From Clostridium sp. UBA699 (GTDB lineage Bacteria; Bacillota; Clostridia; Clostridiales; Clostridiaceae): a DNA stretch of 64,000 nt. The translations under genes and the position numbers were made by a program. A model generated the notes under the pieces. That model ran no database searches and had not been told where the DNA came from. It saw nothing but the letters and a program-made list of their open reading frames with translations. Numbering within the stretch: position 1 is the stretch's first letter; every line of letters starts with the position of its first letter. The stretch covers positions 62,001 through 126,000 of the forward strand of contig DBML01000029.1 of assembly GCA_002298915.1 (NCBI GenBank). Direction: 5' to 3'. Of this stretch, positions 45,678 through 55,580 are shown piece after piece.

Positions 45678-47435
45678 TCACTTCAGGTTGGCCCTTCCGT
45701 TGTAGACTATTCCCCTTCTCACGTCCATGCTGATGAAGGTTCCGTTCCTCAGTATGTCAGTCGCTCCGCCTGCTCCGACGATGAGCGGTATCTCTCGGCT
45801 TATGCACTCTATAGCCAGGTGGGAGGTGAAGCCCCCTTCCTCCGCTATTACGCCTGCCGCCTTATCAAGCGCGGCGATGTAGCCAGGGTCCATCCTCTGG
45901 ATGACCAATATGTCGTCCCTCTCGATGAGCTTCTTGGCGTCCTTAGGGCTCTTAATTATCTTGACGTTTCCGAAGCCCGGCCTCGGCCCCTGCCCTCTTC
46001 CCTGCACAAGTATGTCGCCGACAACGTGGACCTTTATCATGTTTGTGGAGCCGGCAAGGGCAACTGGAACACCGGCCGCTATTACCACCAGGTCTCCTTT
46101 GCTCACCAAGCCCGAGTTCAGCGCTATGGCGACTGACTTCTCGATGAGTTCGTCCGTGGTTCGCATGGCTGGCGCCAGCACAGGCACAACGCCCCAGTTC
46201 AAAGCGAGCTTCCTTGCCACCTTGTCGCTCGGCGTCACTGCTATTATGTTGCATGCCGGCCTGTACTTGGAAACCATCCTTGCGGTGGCGCCGCTCTGAG
46301 TTGCGGTTATTATGGCCGTGGCGTTGAGCTCCTCTGCGGTGGAGCAGGTTGCGAGGCTTATGGCGTTCGGCACGTTCATAACGTGCATCTCCTTCCTGGC
46401 TTCGAACATCGCTGCGTAGTCCAGCTGGGCTTCTGCGGCCTGGGCTATCCTAGCCATTGTCTTGGCAGCCTCAACGGGGTATTTCCCGTTCGCAGATTCC
46501 CCGCTCAGCATCACCGCGTCGGTGCCGTCGAATATGGCGTTCGCCACGTCGGATGCCTCAGCCCTGGTCGGCCTCGGGTTCTTTATCATGCTGTCAAGCA
46601 TCTGCGTTGCTGTGATTACAGGGATCCCTGCCTTGTTGCATTTGGATATTATCATCTTCTGGGCCAGCGGAACCTCTTCTATAGGTATTTCCACGCCCAT
46701 GTCGCCTCTTGCCACCATTATCCCGTCCGAGAACTTGATGATCTCGTCTATGTTCTCAAGGCCTTCCCGGTTCTCTATCTTTGAAAATATCATTATGTCC
46801 GAGCCGCCGTGGGATTCGAGAACCTTCCTTATTGTCAGTACGTCTGCAGCTTTCCTTATGAAGGAGGCAGCTATGAGATCTACTCCGACCTCGCAGCCGA
46901 ACTTGAGGTCCTCTATGTCCTTTTCCGTGAGGGCAGGAAGCGCTACGGGCACTCCCGGAACGTTGACCCCTTTGTGGTTCGAAATGACACCGGAGTTCTT
47001 TACCTTCGTCTTTATCTTGTTGCCTTCAACGCTTTCCACCTCAAGGCCTACGAGGCCGTCGTCCACGAGGATCATATCTCCTTTCTCCACGTCCCTGTCC
47101 AGGTGCTCGTAGGTTATGGAGCATGTCTTCTCATCGCCCAGGACCTCCTCGCCGCATACGATCGTGAAGTCGTCGCCCTCCTTGAGCTCGACCTGCTTGC
47201 TGCTGAAGTTCCCTGTCCTTATCTCAGGACCTTTGGTGTCCAGCATTATGGCTATATGCCTGCCGTGCTTCTCCCTCAGCTTCTTTATCATCGTCATCCT
47301 TTCCCTGTGCTCCTCATGGGTGCCGTGGGAAAAGTTGTGCCTTGATACGTTCATCCCGGCTTCTATAAGCTGGGAAAGGACTTCCTCGCTCGAGCTGGCA
47401 GGGCCTATAGTGAATACCATTTTTGTTTTCTGCAT
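45678..47435 (-). CDS. pyk: Pyruvate kinase with C-terminal PEP-utiliser domain
   Basis: 585 residues. Catalytic barrel with NFSHGTHEEHRER, MLDTKGPEIRTG and the active-site loop IMVARGDMGVEIP; allosteric C domain; then a PEP-utilising-enzyme mobile domain (about 480-585, GGFTSHLAIECISREIPLIVG). The extra domain is standard for Bacillus/Clostridium enzymes. Final ATP-forming step of glycolysis. Downstream of pfkA by 27 bases, hence one operon. Confidence 0.95.
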   Translation of the reverse strand: MQKTKMVFTIGPASSSEEVLSQLIEAGMNVSRHNFSHGTHEEHRERMTMIKKLREKHGRHIAIMLDTKGPEIRTGNFSSKQVELKEGDDFTIVCGEEVLGDEKTCSITYEHLDRDVEKGDMILVDDGLVGLEVESVEGNKIKTKVKNSGVISNHKGVNVPGVPVALPALTEKDIEDLKFGCEVGVDLIAASFIRKAADVLTIRKVLESHGGSDIMIFSKIENREGLENIDEIIKFSDGIMVARGDMGVEIPIEEVPLAQKMIISKCNKAGIPVITATQMLDSMIKNPRPTRAEASDVANAIFDGTDAVMLSGESANGKYPVEAAKTMARIAQAAEAQLDYAAMFEARKEMHVMNVPNAISLATCSTAEELNATAIITATQSGATARMVSKYRPACNIIAVTPSDKVARKLALNWGVVPVLAPAMRTTDELIEKSVAIALNSGLVSKGDLVVIAAGVPVALAGSTNMIKVHVVGDILVQGRGQGPRPGFGNVKIIKSPKDAKKLIERDDILVIQRMDPGYIAALDKAAGVIAEEGGFTSHLAIECISREIPLIVGAGGATDILRNGTFISMDVRRGIVYNGRANLK

Positions 47436-47462
47436 GTTGATTATCCCCCTAAAATATATTCT

Positions 47463-48419
47463 TTAAGCAAGCGTTTCTGCTATCCTGTAGAGCTCCTTGT
47501 CGAATACCCTTTCCATAGCCATTGCTTCCTCCGTGTCGAGGTCGACTATCTCGTTGCGGCGGATCCCCACGACCCTCCTGCTCTTGCCCTCGGCAAGGAG
47601 CTCGACGGCCCTGAACCCCATCCTGCAGGCGAGCATGTTGTCCCTGCAGGTAGGGCTGCCTCCCCTCTGGGTGTACCCGAGGATGGTTGCCCTTGTCTCG
47701 ACGCCTGTGACCTCATGTATCGTCTTGACCAGATCTGCTGTTCCGCCTGCGCCTTCAGCTATTACAATGAGGTCGTGAAGCTTTCCCCTGCGCTTGCCTT
47801 CGAGTATGCTTCTGCAGATGTCGTCAGTGTTGTAGCCGACCTCTGGAACCAGGATGCTCTCCGCGCCTCCCGCTATCCCGGCGTGCAGCGCCAGGTCCCC
47901 GCAGTGCCTTCCCATGACCTCAATGATGCTAACCCTCTCGTGGGAGGTGGCCGTATCCCTTATCTTATTTATTGCCTCAAGCACAGTGTTGAGCGCCGTG
48001 TCGAAGCCTATGGTGTAGTCTGTGTAAGGAAGGTCGTTGTCTATCGTGCCCGGTATCCCGATCGTTTTAACCCCCAGCTTTTCCAGCGCCATGGCGCCCC
48101 TGAAGGAGCCGTCCCCTCCTATAACCACGAGACCGTCTATGTGGAAAGCCCTGAGTATGCTTGCCGCCTGCTTCTGCACTTCAAGGGTCTTGAACTCCTC
48201 GCATCTCGAGGTCCTCAGTACGGTTCCGCCCCTCTGTATGATGTCTGCAACGTTCGACCTCTCCATCTGGAAGATGTCGCCGTTTATGAGGCCCGTGTAG
48301 CCCCTCATGACCCCCATGACCTTCATGCCCTTGCTGAGGCCCGTCCTGACCACCGCCCTCACGGCCGCGTTCATCCCTGGTGCGTCCCCGCCGCTCGTCA
48401 ATACCGCTATCGTCTTCAT
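47463..48419 (-). CDS. pfkA: ATP-dependent 6-phosphofructokinase
   Basis: 318 residues, typical length. GGDAPGMNAAVRAVV at the start, ATP site VVIGGDGSFRGAMALE (Gly before the Asp-Gly pair marks ATP use) and catalytic TIDNDLPYTDYTIGFDTA. GGAGGGCAAG site. An extended -10 box (TGTTATAAT, 48458-48466) lies upstream. Committed step of glycolysis; with pyk it forms the usual Firmicutes pair. Confidence 0.95.
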   Translation of the reverse strand: MKTIAVLTSGGDAPGMNAAVRAVVRTGLSKGMKVMGVMRGYTGLINGDIFQMERSNVADIIQRGGTVLRTSRCEEFKTLEVQKQAASILRAFHIDGLVVIGGDGSFRGAMALEKLGVKTIGIPGTIDNDLPYTDYTIGFDTALNTVLEAINKIRDTATSHERVSIIEVMGRHCGDLALHAGIAGGAESILVPEVGYNTDDICRSILEGKRRGKLHDLIVIAEGAGGTADLVKTIHEVTGVETRATILGYTQRGGSPTCRDNMLACRMGFRAVELLAEGKSRRVVGIRRNEIVDLDTEEAMAMERVFDKELYRIAETLA

Positions 48420-48457
48420 ATCTTGCCCTCCTAACCACTGCTGAATTTCTTTTATAA

Positions 48458-48497
48458 ATTATAACACAAAAAACAGTGCGGAGAAAATCTTCTCCGC
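48458..48497 (-). promoter_or_regulatory. dnaE terminator overlapping the pfkA promoter
   Basis: GCGGAGAA / TTCTCCGC (48478-48485, 48490-48497) followed on the minus strand by ACTGTTTTTT ends dnaE. Immediately after, TGTTATAAT (48458-48466) forms an extended -10 promoter for pfkA-pyk. Confidence 0.7.
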
Positions 48498-48507
48498 GCC
48501 CTGGATG

Positions 48508-51500
48508 TTAAGATAATTTAACGTTTCCTTCTCCGAACATTTTCCTCAGGTCTGCCATGAGTTCGTGGCTGCTTTCCACCCAGTACTCCCTGTCCAGCCT
48601 GTATTTCTTCCTCTCCCTCTTCGTGAAGAGGTATACCGGGACATTGCCCCTGTGGTTCTGAAGCACCTGCTTGAGCCTTAAGAGCTCGTCCTTTATCATG
48701 CTCTCCTCCTCGATCTGGATGAACAGCTTCTCCCCTTCCAGCATCAGCAGCGGGTCCAGGGATTCGCAGAGGAGCTTTGGCCTCTCGTCTTCCTTTATGC
48801 TGACCCTGCCCTTGACAAGGACAATGCCATCCTCCTCGATGAGGCTCTTGCACTTCTCGTAAGTCTTCGGGAAGACGACCACCTCGATGACGGAAAAGAG
48901 GTCCTCTATCTTGACGAAGGCCATGTTGGCGTTGTTCCTTGTTATCTTGCGGCTCACCTCTGTGATGATTCCGCCGATTATGACCATGTCGCCGTCCTTT
49001 ACGCCTGAGGTCTCCATCTCGATCCCGTCGCCATCCTCAAGCACCTCCACCGCGACTATGTCTGAAATCTTGGCGCTCGTCTGGTTCCTGAGGGCCCTTT
49101 CGTACTGGTCCAATGGGTGTCCGGTTAGGTAGAGGCCCGTCATCTCCTTTTCCATTGCCAGAAGCTGCTTCTTGTCGAACTCCCTTATGTCCGGGTACCT
49201 TATCTTTATGCTGCTCTCCGGCGCCGACGCGAAAAGGCTCAGCTGTCCCTCAATGTTCCTTTTCCTTTCGTTGCTTATGCCGTCCAGCACCTTCTCGTAA
49301 ACGTCCAGCAGCTGGGACCTGTACACCCCGAAGCGGTCGAACGCGCCTGCCTTTATGAGGCTTTCCACAACCCTTTTGTTGATGCAGGCTATATCGATCT
49401 TGCTGCAGAAGTCCTCCAGGTCGGTGAACTTGCCTTTCTCCTCCCTTGATTTGACGATGCTCCTGATAACGTTCACGCCGACGTTCTTTATGGCAGACAG
49501 TCCGAACCTGATCCTGTTTCCGGTAACTGCGAACTTGTCTATGCTCTCGTTTATATCCGGAGGCAGAAGCTGTATTCCCTTCTCCTCGGCGTAGCGGATG
49601 TAGTATGCCACCTTGGTGCTGTCCCCCATGACGCTGTTCAGCATCGCTGCCAGGAACTCCGCAGGGTAGTAGCACATGAGCCAGGCGGTCTGATATCCCA
49701 CCACGGCGTAGGCCGCCGCATGGGACTTGTTGAAGGCGTAGGATGCGAAGTCCATCATGGAGTCGAATATCCTGTCTGCGGCCTGGGGCTTTATGCCGCG
49801 GCTGCTGCAGCCCTCCACGAAGTTCTTCCTCTCCTGCTCCATGACGTCGTGCTTCTTCTTCGACATTGCACGCCTCACCAGGTCGCTCCTGCCCATGGAG
49901 TATCCGGCGAGGTCCCTTACTATCTGCATTACCTGCTCCTGGTAGACCATGCAGCCGTAGGTTACCCCGAGTATGGACTCCAGCTCTGGAGTCTCGTACC
50001 TGATGCCCTCGGGCTCCTTCTTGTTCCTGATGTATTTCGGTATCTCCGCCATAGGGCCCGGCCTGTAGAGGCTTATCCCCGCGATTATGTCCTCCAGCGA
50101 GTCGGGCTTCAGCTCCTTCATGAAGGAGGTCATACCCGCCGATTCCAGCTGGAACACTCCCACCGTGTGGCCTTCGCCTATCATCCTGTAGACCTCCCTG
50201 TCGTCCAGGTCGAGGCTTCCTATGTCTATCCTGACACCCTTGTTCCTCTCAATCATCTCTACTGCATCCCTGATGACCGTGAGGGTCCTCAGGCCAAGGA
50301 AGTCCATCTTGAGGAGCCCAAGCTCCTCAAGCGCGCCCATGGTGAACTGCGTGACGATGCTTTCCTCGTTCTTCTGCAGAGGCACGAAGTTCACCAGCGG
50401 TTCGGAAGCTATGACCACCCCAGCCGCATGGGTTGAGGTGTGTCGCGGCAGCCCTTCCAGCTTTTTCGCGATGTCTATGAGGTACATGCACCTCTCGTCG
50501 TCGTAGTAGAGCTGCTTGAGCTCCGCGTTCACTTCCAGCGCCTTCTCTATTGTTATGCCCAGCATCTGCGGTATCATCTTCGCTATCCTGTCTACCTCGG
50601 CGTAGGAATAATCCAGGGCCCTGCCTACGTCCCTTATGCAGGCCCTTGCCGCCATCGTACCGAAGGTGATTATCTGCGATACGTTGTCCACGCCGTACTT
50701 GTCCACGACGTAGTCTATGACCTCCTGCCTTCTCTCGTAGCAGAAGTCCGAGTCTATGTCGGGCATGGATATCCTGTCGGGGTTCAGGAACCTCTCGAAT
50801 ATGAGGCTGTACTTTATAGGATCTATCTTCGTTATGTTTAGCGCGTAGGCCACTAGGGACCCAGCCGCCGAACCCCTTCCAGGGCCAGTCATTATCCCGT
50901 TGTCATCGGCGAACTTTATGAAGTCCCATACTATAAGGAAGTAGTCCACGTAGCCCATCTGGTTAATGATCCTCAGCTCGTACTCGAGCCTCTCCTCAAG
51001 CTCCGGCGTAACCTCGGGGTACTTCCTCCTCATCCCCTCATAGCAAAGTTGTCTCAGGTACCAGAAAGGGTCAGTCCCAGGCTCCAAAGGGTACCTTGGC
51101 AGCTTGGACTTGTGGAATTCGTAGCTGTAGCTGCACCTTTCGGCTATCTTCACGGTGTTCTCCAGCGCCTCCGGGACGTAGGAGAACAGCTCGTGCATCT
51201 CCTCAGGCGACCTGAGGTAGAACTGCTCGGACGGGTACTTCATCCTGTCCTCGTCGTTCACCGTCTTTGCCGTCTGTATGCAGAGGAGGACGTCGTGGGA
51301 AACGCTGTCCTCCTTGTTAATATAGTGGATGTCGTTCGTTGCGACAAGCGGTATCCCGAGCCTCTTCGACATCTCCACGAGCTCCCTGTTGACCTTGATC
51401 TGGTCTTCGATCCCGTGGTACTGAAGCTCCAGAAAGAAATCCTCGCCGAATATTCCCTTGTACTCCAAGGCTATGGCCTCCGCCTTTTTGAGGTTGCCTC

Positions 51501-51945
51501 CCATTATGAGCGACGGGATCTCGCCGCCCAGGCACGCGCTGAGAGCGATCAGCCCCTCGCTGTGAGCCCTAAGGAACTCCTTGTCGGTCCTCGGCTTATA
51601 GTAGAAGCCGTGAATGGACGCCTCCGAAACTATCTTCATCAGGTTGCTGTAGCCTGTTTCATCCTTGACCAGCAGGACCAGGTGGTGCGTCTCGTTGTCG
51701 CCGCTGTTCTGCTTTATGTCCATAGAATTCGCCGCCACGTAAACCTCGCAGCCGATAATTGGCTTTACCCCCTGGGCTTTGGCTTCCTTGAAGAACTCCA
51801 CGCAGCCGAACATGACCCCATGGTCGGTGATTGCTATGGAATCCATGCCAAGCTCCTTAGTGCGGCTTATGAGGTCTTTTATCTTTGCGGAACCGTCCAG
51901 AAGCGAATAGCCTGTATGAGTGTGCAGGCTTACCCATTTAGTCAT
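48508..51945 (-). CDS. dnaE: DNA polymerase III alpha subunit, DnaE type
   Basis: 1145 residues. N-terminal PHP domain (SLHTHTGYSLLDGSAKI, ITDHGVMFG), polymerase palm with PDIDSDFCYERRQEVI, finger domain, helix-hairpin-helix region and a C-terminal OB fold (VIIGGIITEVSRKI). Length matches DnaE1/DnaE3-like enzymes. In PolC-containing Firmicutes DnaE extends primers before handover to PolC. Downstream of the YtoI-like gene by 18 bases. Confidence 0.94.
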   Translation of the reverse strand: MTKWVSLHTHTGYSLLDGSAKIKDLISRTKELGMDSIAITDHGVMFGCVEFFKEAKAQGVKPIIGCEVYVAANSMDIKQNSGDNETHHLVLLVKDETGYSNLMKIVSEASIHGFYYKPRTDKEFLRAHSEGLIALSACLGGEIPSLIMGGNLKKAEAIALEYKGIFGEDFFLELQYHGIEDQIKVNRELVEMSKRLGIPLVATNDIHYINKEDSVSHDVLLCIQTAKTVNDEDRMKYPSEQFYLRSPEEMHELFSYVPEALENTVKIAERCSYSYEFHKSKLPRYPLEPGTDPFWYLRQLCYEGMRRKYPEVTPELEERLEYELRIINQMGYVDYFLIVWDFIKFADDNGIMTGPGRGSAAGSLVAYALNITKIDPIKYSLIFERFLNPDRISMPDIDSDFCYERRQEVIDYVVDKYGVDNVSQIITFGTMAARACIRDVGRALDYSYAEVDRIAKMIPQMLGITIEKALEVNAELKQLYYDDERCMYLIDIAKKLEGLPRHTSTHAAGVVIASEPLVNFVPLQKNEESIVTQFTMGALEELGLLKMDFLGLRTLTVIRDAVEMIERNKGVRIDIGSLDLDDREVYRMIGEGHTVGVFQLESAGMTSFMKELKPDSLEDIIAGISLYRPGPMAEIPKYIRNKKEPEGIRYETPELESILGVTYGCMVYQEQVMQIVRDLAGYSMGRSDLVRRAMSKKKHDVMEQERKNFVEGCSSRGIKPQAADRIFDSMMDFASYAFNKSHAAAYAVVGYQTAWLMCYYPAEFLAAMLNSVMGDSTKVAYYIRYAEEKGIQLLPPDINESIDKFAVTGNRIRFGLSAIKNVGVNVIRSIVKSREEKGKFTDLEDFCSKIDIACINKRVVESLIKAGAFDRFGVYRSQLLDVYEKVLDGISNERKRNIEGQLSLFASAPESSIKIRYPDIREFDKKQLLAMEKEMTGLYLTGHPLDQYERALRNQTSAKISDIVAVEVLEDGDGIEMETSGVKDGDMVIIGGIITEVSRKITRNNANMAFVKIEDLFSVIEVVVFPKTYEKCKSLIEEDGIVLVKGRVSIKEDERPKLLCESLDPLLMLEGEKLFIQIEEESMIKDELLRLKQVLQNHRGNVPVYLFTKRERKKYRLDREYWVESSHELMADLRKMFGEGNVKLS

Positions 51946-51963
51946 TATTCTTCACCTTCAATA

Positions 51964-53271
51964 TCATATCTTTTTGAGCACTTTTGCGGAAAGTATCGAT
52001 GTCGCCACGAGCTGCTTCCTGCTGTCATACATCTCGATCCTGATCTTGGAGAAATTCCTCCCCATGTCGAGCACCTTTGTGTAAATATCAATCATGCTGT
52101 CCATCTGTATCGGCTGTGTGAAGTAGGTGCTCATGCTGTCTATGAATATGTTTATGCTGTTCTTCTGCCTCAGCGTCATTATACCTATTGTGGAGAGCAG
52201 CATGTTGAGCGAGCTCCAGGATGCGGTTCCCACAGGATCCAGCATTTCCGGGGTAATCTTGCCGAAGAAGTACAGGTCGTCACCCACCATTTCGAACTCG
52301 AAGTTCTTCATCACCATGTCCTCGAAAGTCTCCCCCATCTGCGGCTGCCTCGAGATGTACTGCAGGGCCTTGATGACGTCATGCCTTGTCACGACGCCTA
52401 CAAGCCTCTTGTTCTGTATCACTGGGCAGAGCTCGATTCCCTCCCAGCCGGTTATGTGTGCTGTGTATGCTACCGTTGTTTTAGGGGTTACGGTGATAGG
52501 GCTCCTGCTCATAAACCTCGATATCAGCTCGTCGCTGCTGACGTCCTTGGCAAGGTCCTTCGCCGTTATTATGCCGACCACCCTCAGCTCGTCGTCCACC
52601 ACGGGGTACCTCTCGTGACCCGTCTCCTGGACCAGCCTCCTCCAGTCGGCAACAGTGTCGTTCGGCCTCAGGCAGAACGGCTCATTGTTCATGATGTCCT
52701 CCACCAGCAGTATGTCCTTCTTTATCAGGCTTTCGGATATAGCCTTGTTGATCATGCTGGCTATGGTGAAAGTGTCGTACGTCGACGAAATTATCGGCAG
52801 CTGTTTTTCCTTGGCTAGCTTCTTGATCTCCTCGCTGCAGCCGAAGCCTCCCGTTATTAGTACGCCGGACTCGTGCTCGAGGCCCAGCCTCTGGGCTTCC
52901 TCCCTGTTGCCCACTATCAGAAGGCAGCCGGGGGTTATGTGCTTCTCCATGGCATCTATGGTCATTGCCCCGATCACGAACTTGTGCAGGGTCTTGTGTA
53001 TGCCTTCCTTGCCTCCGAGGAGCGTGCCGTCTATGATGTTGATGACCTCCCCGTAGGTCAGGGACTCTATGCTCTTTTTCTCCAGCTTCTCTATCCTGAC
53101 CGTGCCTACCCTCGGGATGGTCGTGACCAGCCCGAGAGAGTCAGCATCCTTGATTGCCCTGTACGCCGTTCCATCGCTTACGCCCTGCGCGGACGCAACG
53201 CTCCTGACGGATATCTTGGTCCCGACCTCCAGCGACATTATATATTTGAGAATGTCCTCATGCTTAGACAT
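51964..53271 (-). CDS. YtoI-like HTH-DRTGG-CBS-hotdog protein
   Basis: 435 residues. HTH (about 1-60, SVRSVASAQGVSDGTAYRAIKDA), DRTGG domain (about 70-185, GAMTIDAMEKHITPGCLLIVG), two CBS domains (about 190-310) and a hotdog thioesterase-like domain (about 330-435). Same order as Bacillus YtoI and streptococcal SpxR, which is a regulator. CBS domains likely bind adenine nucleotides. No catalytic residue for the hotdog part is obvious. Upstream of dnaE, as is common in Clostridia. Confidence 0.85.
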   Translation of the reverse strand: MSKHEDILKYIMSLEVGTKISVRSVASAQGVSDGTAYRAIKDADSLGLVTTIPRVGTVRIEKLEKKSIESLTYGEVINIIDGTLLGGKEGIHKTLHKFVIGAMTIDAMEKHITPGCLLIVGNREEAQRLGLEHESGVLITGGFGCSEEIKKLAKEKQLPIISSTYDTFTIASMINKAISESLIKKDILLVEDIMNNEPFCLRPNDTVADWRRLVQETGHERYPVVDDELRVVGIITAKDLAKDVSSDELISRFMSRSPITVTPKTTVAYTAHITGWEGIELCPVIQNKRLVGVVTRHDVIKALQYISRQPQMGETFEDMVMKNFEFEMVGDDLYFFGKITPEMLDPVGTASWSSLNMLLSTIGIMTLRQKNSINIFIDSMSTYFTQPIQMDSMIDIYTKVLDMGRNFSKIRIEMYDSRKQLVATSILSAKVLKKI

Positions 53272-53280
53272 CTTGCAACC

Positions 53281-54234
53281 CTACTTTCCTTCTTTGCTTA
53301 ATTCTGCAGCAATTTTCTCTATGCGCCTCAGCCTGTGGTTTACCCCTGATTTCCCCACGGGCGGCTTGAGCATCTCGCCCAGCTCCTTCAGTGATTCGTC
53401 AGGGAAGGTGAGCCTTAGCTCCGCTATCTCCCTCAGGTTCTTCGGCAGCCTTCTGAGGCCAATTTCCTTTTCTATAAGCTTAATGCTTTCCACCTGGCGC
53501 ACCGCTGCGTTGACCGTCTTGCTGAGGTTTGCAGTCTCGCAGTTGACAAGCCTGTTGACGGTGTTCCTCATCTCCTTCATGATCCTCACGTTCTCCAGCT
53601 CCAGCAGGGACGAGTGGGCTCCTATGATGTTGAGCATGTCAACGATCTGCTCGCCTTCCTTGAGGTAGACGACATAGCTGCTCTTCCTCTGGATCACCTT
53701 CGATGTCAGTCCGTAGGTGTTTATAAGGCCGCAGAGCTCCTTTGCGTAGTCCTCGTCGTGCGTAACAAGCTCGAGATGGTATGTCTTTTCAGGGTTGCTT
53801 ATGCTGCCGCCACCCAGGAACGCGCCTCTCAGGTATGCCCTCTTTATGTCTTCATCAGACACGATATCCTCGCCGATGCCGTAGTCGAGGGTGAAGATGT
53901 CCTCGACCTCCTTCAGGAGTCCGACTTCCTTGAGGAGGTTCTTTACGCCCATCTCCTCGCTTATCATCACCATGTAAAGGTTGTTCTTCTTCAAGGAATT
54001 GCTTCTCTTGACCATGATTTTCGTGTGGACGTTGAAATGCTTTTTGAGGAGCTTGAACACCAGCCTTGCGATGGCCGGGTTTTCTGTCGTAACCCTGAAG
54101 CTGAAGTGCTTGTTCCCGCCTATGAGCAGGGTTCCGCTGACCTTCATGATGGCCGCCAGTTCGGCAGCAGCCTCTTCCCTTGTCATGTTCACGTTCCTGC
54201 AGACTTCATTTTTAACTTTTACCGAAAATGACAT
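53281..54234 (-). CDS. whiA: WhiA-family DNA-binding protein
   Basis: 317 residues. N-terminal LAGLIDADG-like domain (RAYLRGAFLGGGSISNPEKTYHLE) and C-terminal HTH (LREIAELRLTFPDESLKELGEML, GKSGVNHRLRRIEKIA). WhiA influences division and chromosome segregation in Firmicutes and sporulation in actinomycetes. Third gene of the conserved rapZ-yvcK-whiA cluster. Confidence 0.94.
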   Translation of the reverse strand: MSFSVKVKNEVCRNVNMTREEAAAELAAIMKVSGTLLIGGNKHFSFRVTTENPAIARLVFKLLKKHFNVHTKIMVKRSNSLKKNNLYMVMISEEMGVKNLLKEVGLLKEVEDIFTLDYGIGEDIVSDEDIKRAYLRGAFLGGGSISNPEKTYHLELVTHDEDYAKELCGLINTYGLTSKVIQRKSSYVVYLKEGEQIVDMLNIIGAHSSLLELENVRIMKEMRNTVNRLVNCETANLSKTVNAAVRQVESIKLIEKEIGLRRLPKNLREIAELRLTFPDESLKELGEMLKPPVGKSGVNHRLRRIEKIAAELSKEGK

Positions 54235-54242
54235 CTTTCTCC

Positions 54243-55580
54243 TTACTCCCTATCGATTTTGTTTTGTTTCAGCCTTTCGGACAGGTAGAAGTACTCGATG
54301 ATCTTCTTCCTGTCGTACAGAAGCTTCTTCTCCATTATCGTTTCCACGAGTATGGCTGCCAGCTTCTCTGGATTATGCCTCACCAGTCCGTTTGAGACCT
54401 TGACGAAATCCCCTTCTATGACGTCGACGTTGAGCCTCTTCAGGTCCTCATCGTCATTCCTGACGACCTGCGAGTGCTTCTCGAGGTACTTCTTCTCGAG
54501 GTCCTCTCCTATCCTGCCTGCGTTTACCACCGCGTAATCTATTATCTTGCCTGAGCTGTGCCTGAAAATCGCTTCGACGTGGTCGGCCACGCTGTAGCCG
54601 TCCGTCTCGCCCCTCTGGGTCATTATGTTGGAGACGTAAAGCTTTATAGCGTCAGACTTGTTTATGCTGTTGATTATATCCTTAATGAGGAGATTAGGTA
54701 TGACGCTTGTGTAGAGGCTTCCCGGACCGAGTATTATCGCGTCCGCCTCCTTTATCGCATCGACCGCCTCCTGAAGCGCCCTTGCGTTCCTGGGCTCTAT
54801 GAACACCCTGTCTATGCCGCAGCCGCAGTTAATGGCCCCCTGTGGGATGTTCGACTCGCCTTCGACTATGGTCCCGTTTTTGAGCCTTGCCTTGAGCACA
54901 ATGTTGTCCAGCGTAACGGGGATGACCCTTCCGGTCACAGCCAGTACCGAGCTCATCTTCTGGACAGCTTCCTCGAAATTGCTCGAAATGCCATCCATAG
55001 CCGCCAGGAACAGGTTTCCGAAGCTCTGGTTCTTGAGCCTTCCTTCCTGGAACCTGTACTGCAGCAGGTCCTCCATCAGAGGCTCCGTGTCTGCGAGCGC
55101 CAGTATGCAGTTCCTTATGTCTCCTGGAGGAAGTATCCCGAGGTCCTCCCTCAGGTCCCCCGAGCCGCCGCCGTCGTCAGCCACCGTGACCACGGCCGTT
55201 ATGTTTGAGGTATAGTATTTGAGACCCCTTAGCATGGTGGATAGACCAGTGCCTCCGCCTATGGCAACTATCTTGGGGCCCTTTACCAGCAGCCTCTTTT
55301 CGTATATCAGGTTCTCAAGCTTCCTTGAGTCCAGGGAAACGTTGAGGTAACCCTTGTTCACAAGGGCTATGATGGATCTCATGCCCTGGACAACCGAAAT
55401 ATACATGACAAAGAGCCCGCTTATCATAAGGAAAAGGTAGAAAGAAATGTAGTATATGCTGTAGAATCTTCTGTTTACGAATTCAAGAACCCCGAAGGTT
55501 ATGAACAGTATCCCCATTAGGCCTAGCAGTATCCACCTCTTCACCTTGATCCCGGGTCTGAGCCAGTCCGTTATCTTCAT
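54243..55580 (-). CDS. yvcK: YvcK/GlmR-family protein with N-terminal membrane helices
   Basis: 445 residues, longer than the usual 320 because two membrane helices (about 16-33 and 40-62) precede the fold. The core has AIGGGTGLSTMLRGLK, VTVADDGGGSGDLREDLG and GPGSLYTSVIPNL, as in CofD/YvcK proteins that bind UDP-GlcNAc and control wall precursor supply. Overlaps rapZ by 4 bases. The membrane extension is typical of some Clostridia. Confidence 0.92.
   Translation of the reverse strand: MKITDWLRPGIKVKRWILLGLMGILFITFGVLEFVNRRFYSIYYISFYLFLMISGLFVMYISVVQGMRSIIALVNKGYLNVSLDSRKLENLIYEKRLLVKGPKIVAIGGGTGLSTMLRGLKYYTSNITAVVTVADDGGGSGDLREDLGILPPGDIRNCILALADTEPLMEDLLQYRFQEGRLKNQSFGNLFLAAMDGISSNFEEAVQKMSSVLAVTGRVIPVTLDNIVLKARLKNGTIVEGESNIPQGAINCGCGIDRVFIEPRNARALQEAVDAIKEADAIILGPGSLYTSVIPNLLIKDIINSINKSDAIKLYVSNIMTQRGETDGYSVADHVEAIFRHSSGKIIDYAVVNAGRIGEDLEKKYLEKHSQVVRNDDEDLKRLNVDVIEGDFVKVSNGLVRHNPEKLAAILVETIMEKKLLYDRKKIIEYFYLSERLKQNKIDRE

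Noticed and set aside
48508..51945. PolC rather than DnaE
   Set aside because: The PHP domain is N-terminal and uninterrupted by an exonuclease domain; order and length are those of DnaE.
51049..52818. Long plus-strand frame opposite dnaE
   Set aside because: Shadow of the biased codon use of dnaE and the CBS gene; low-complexity translation and no start signals.
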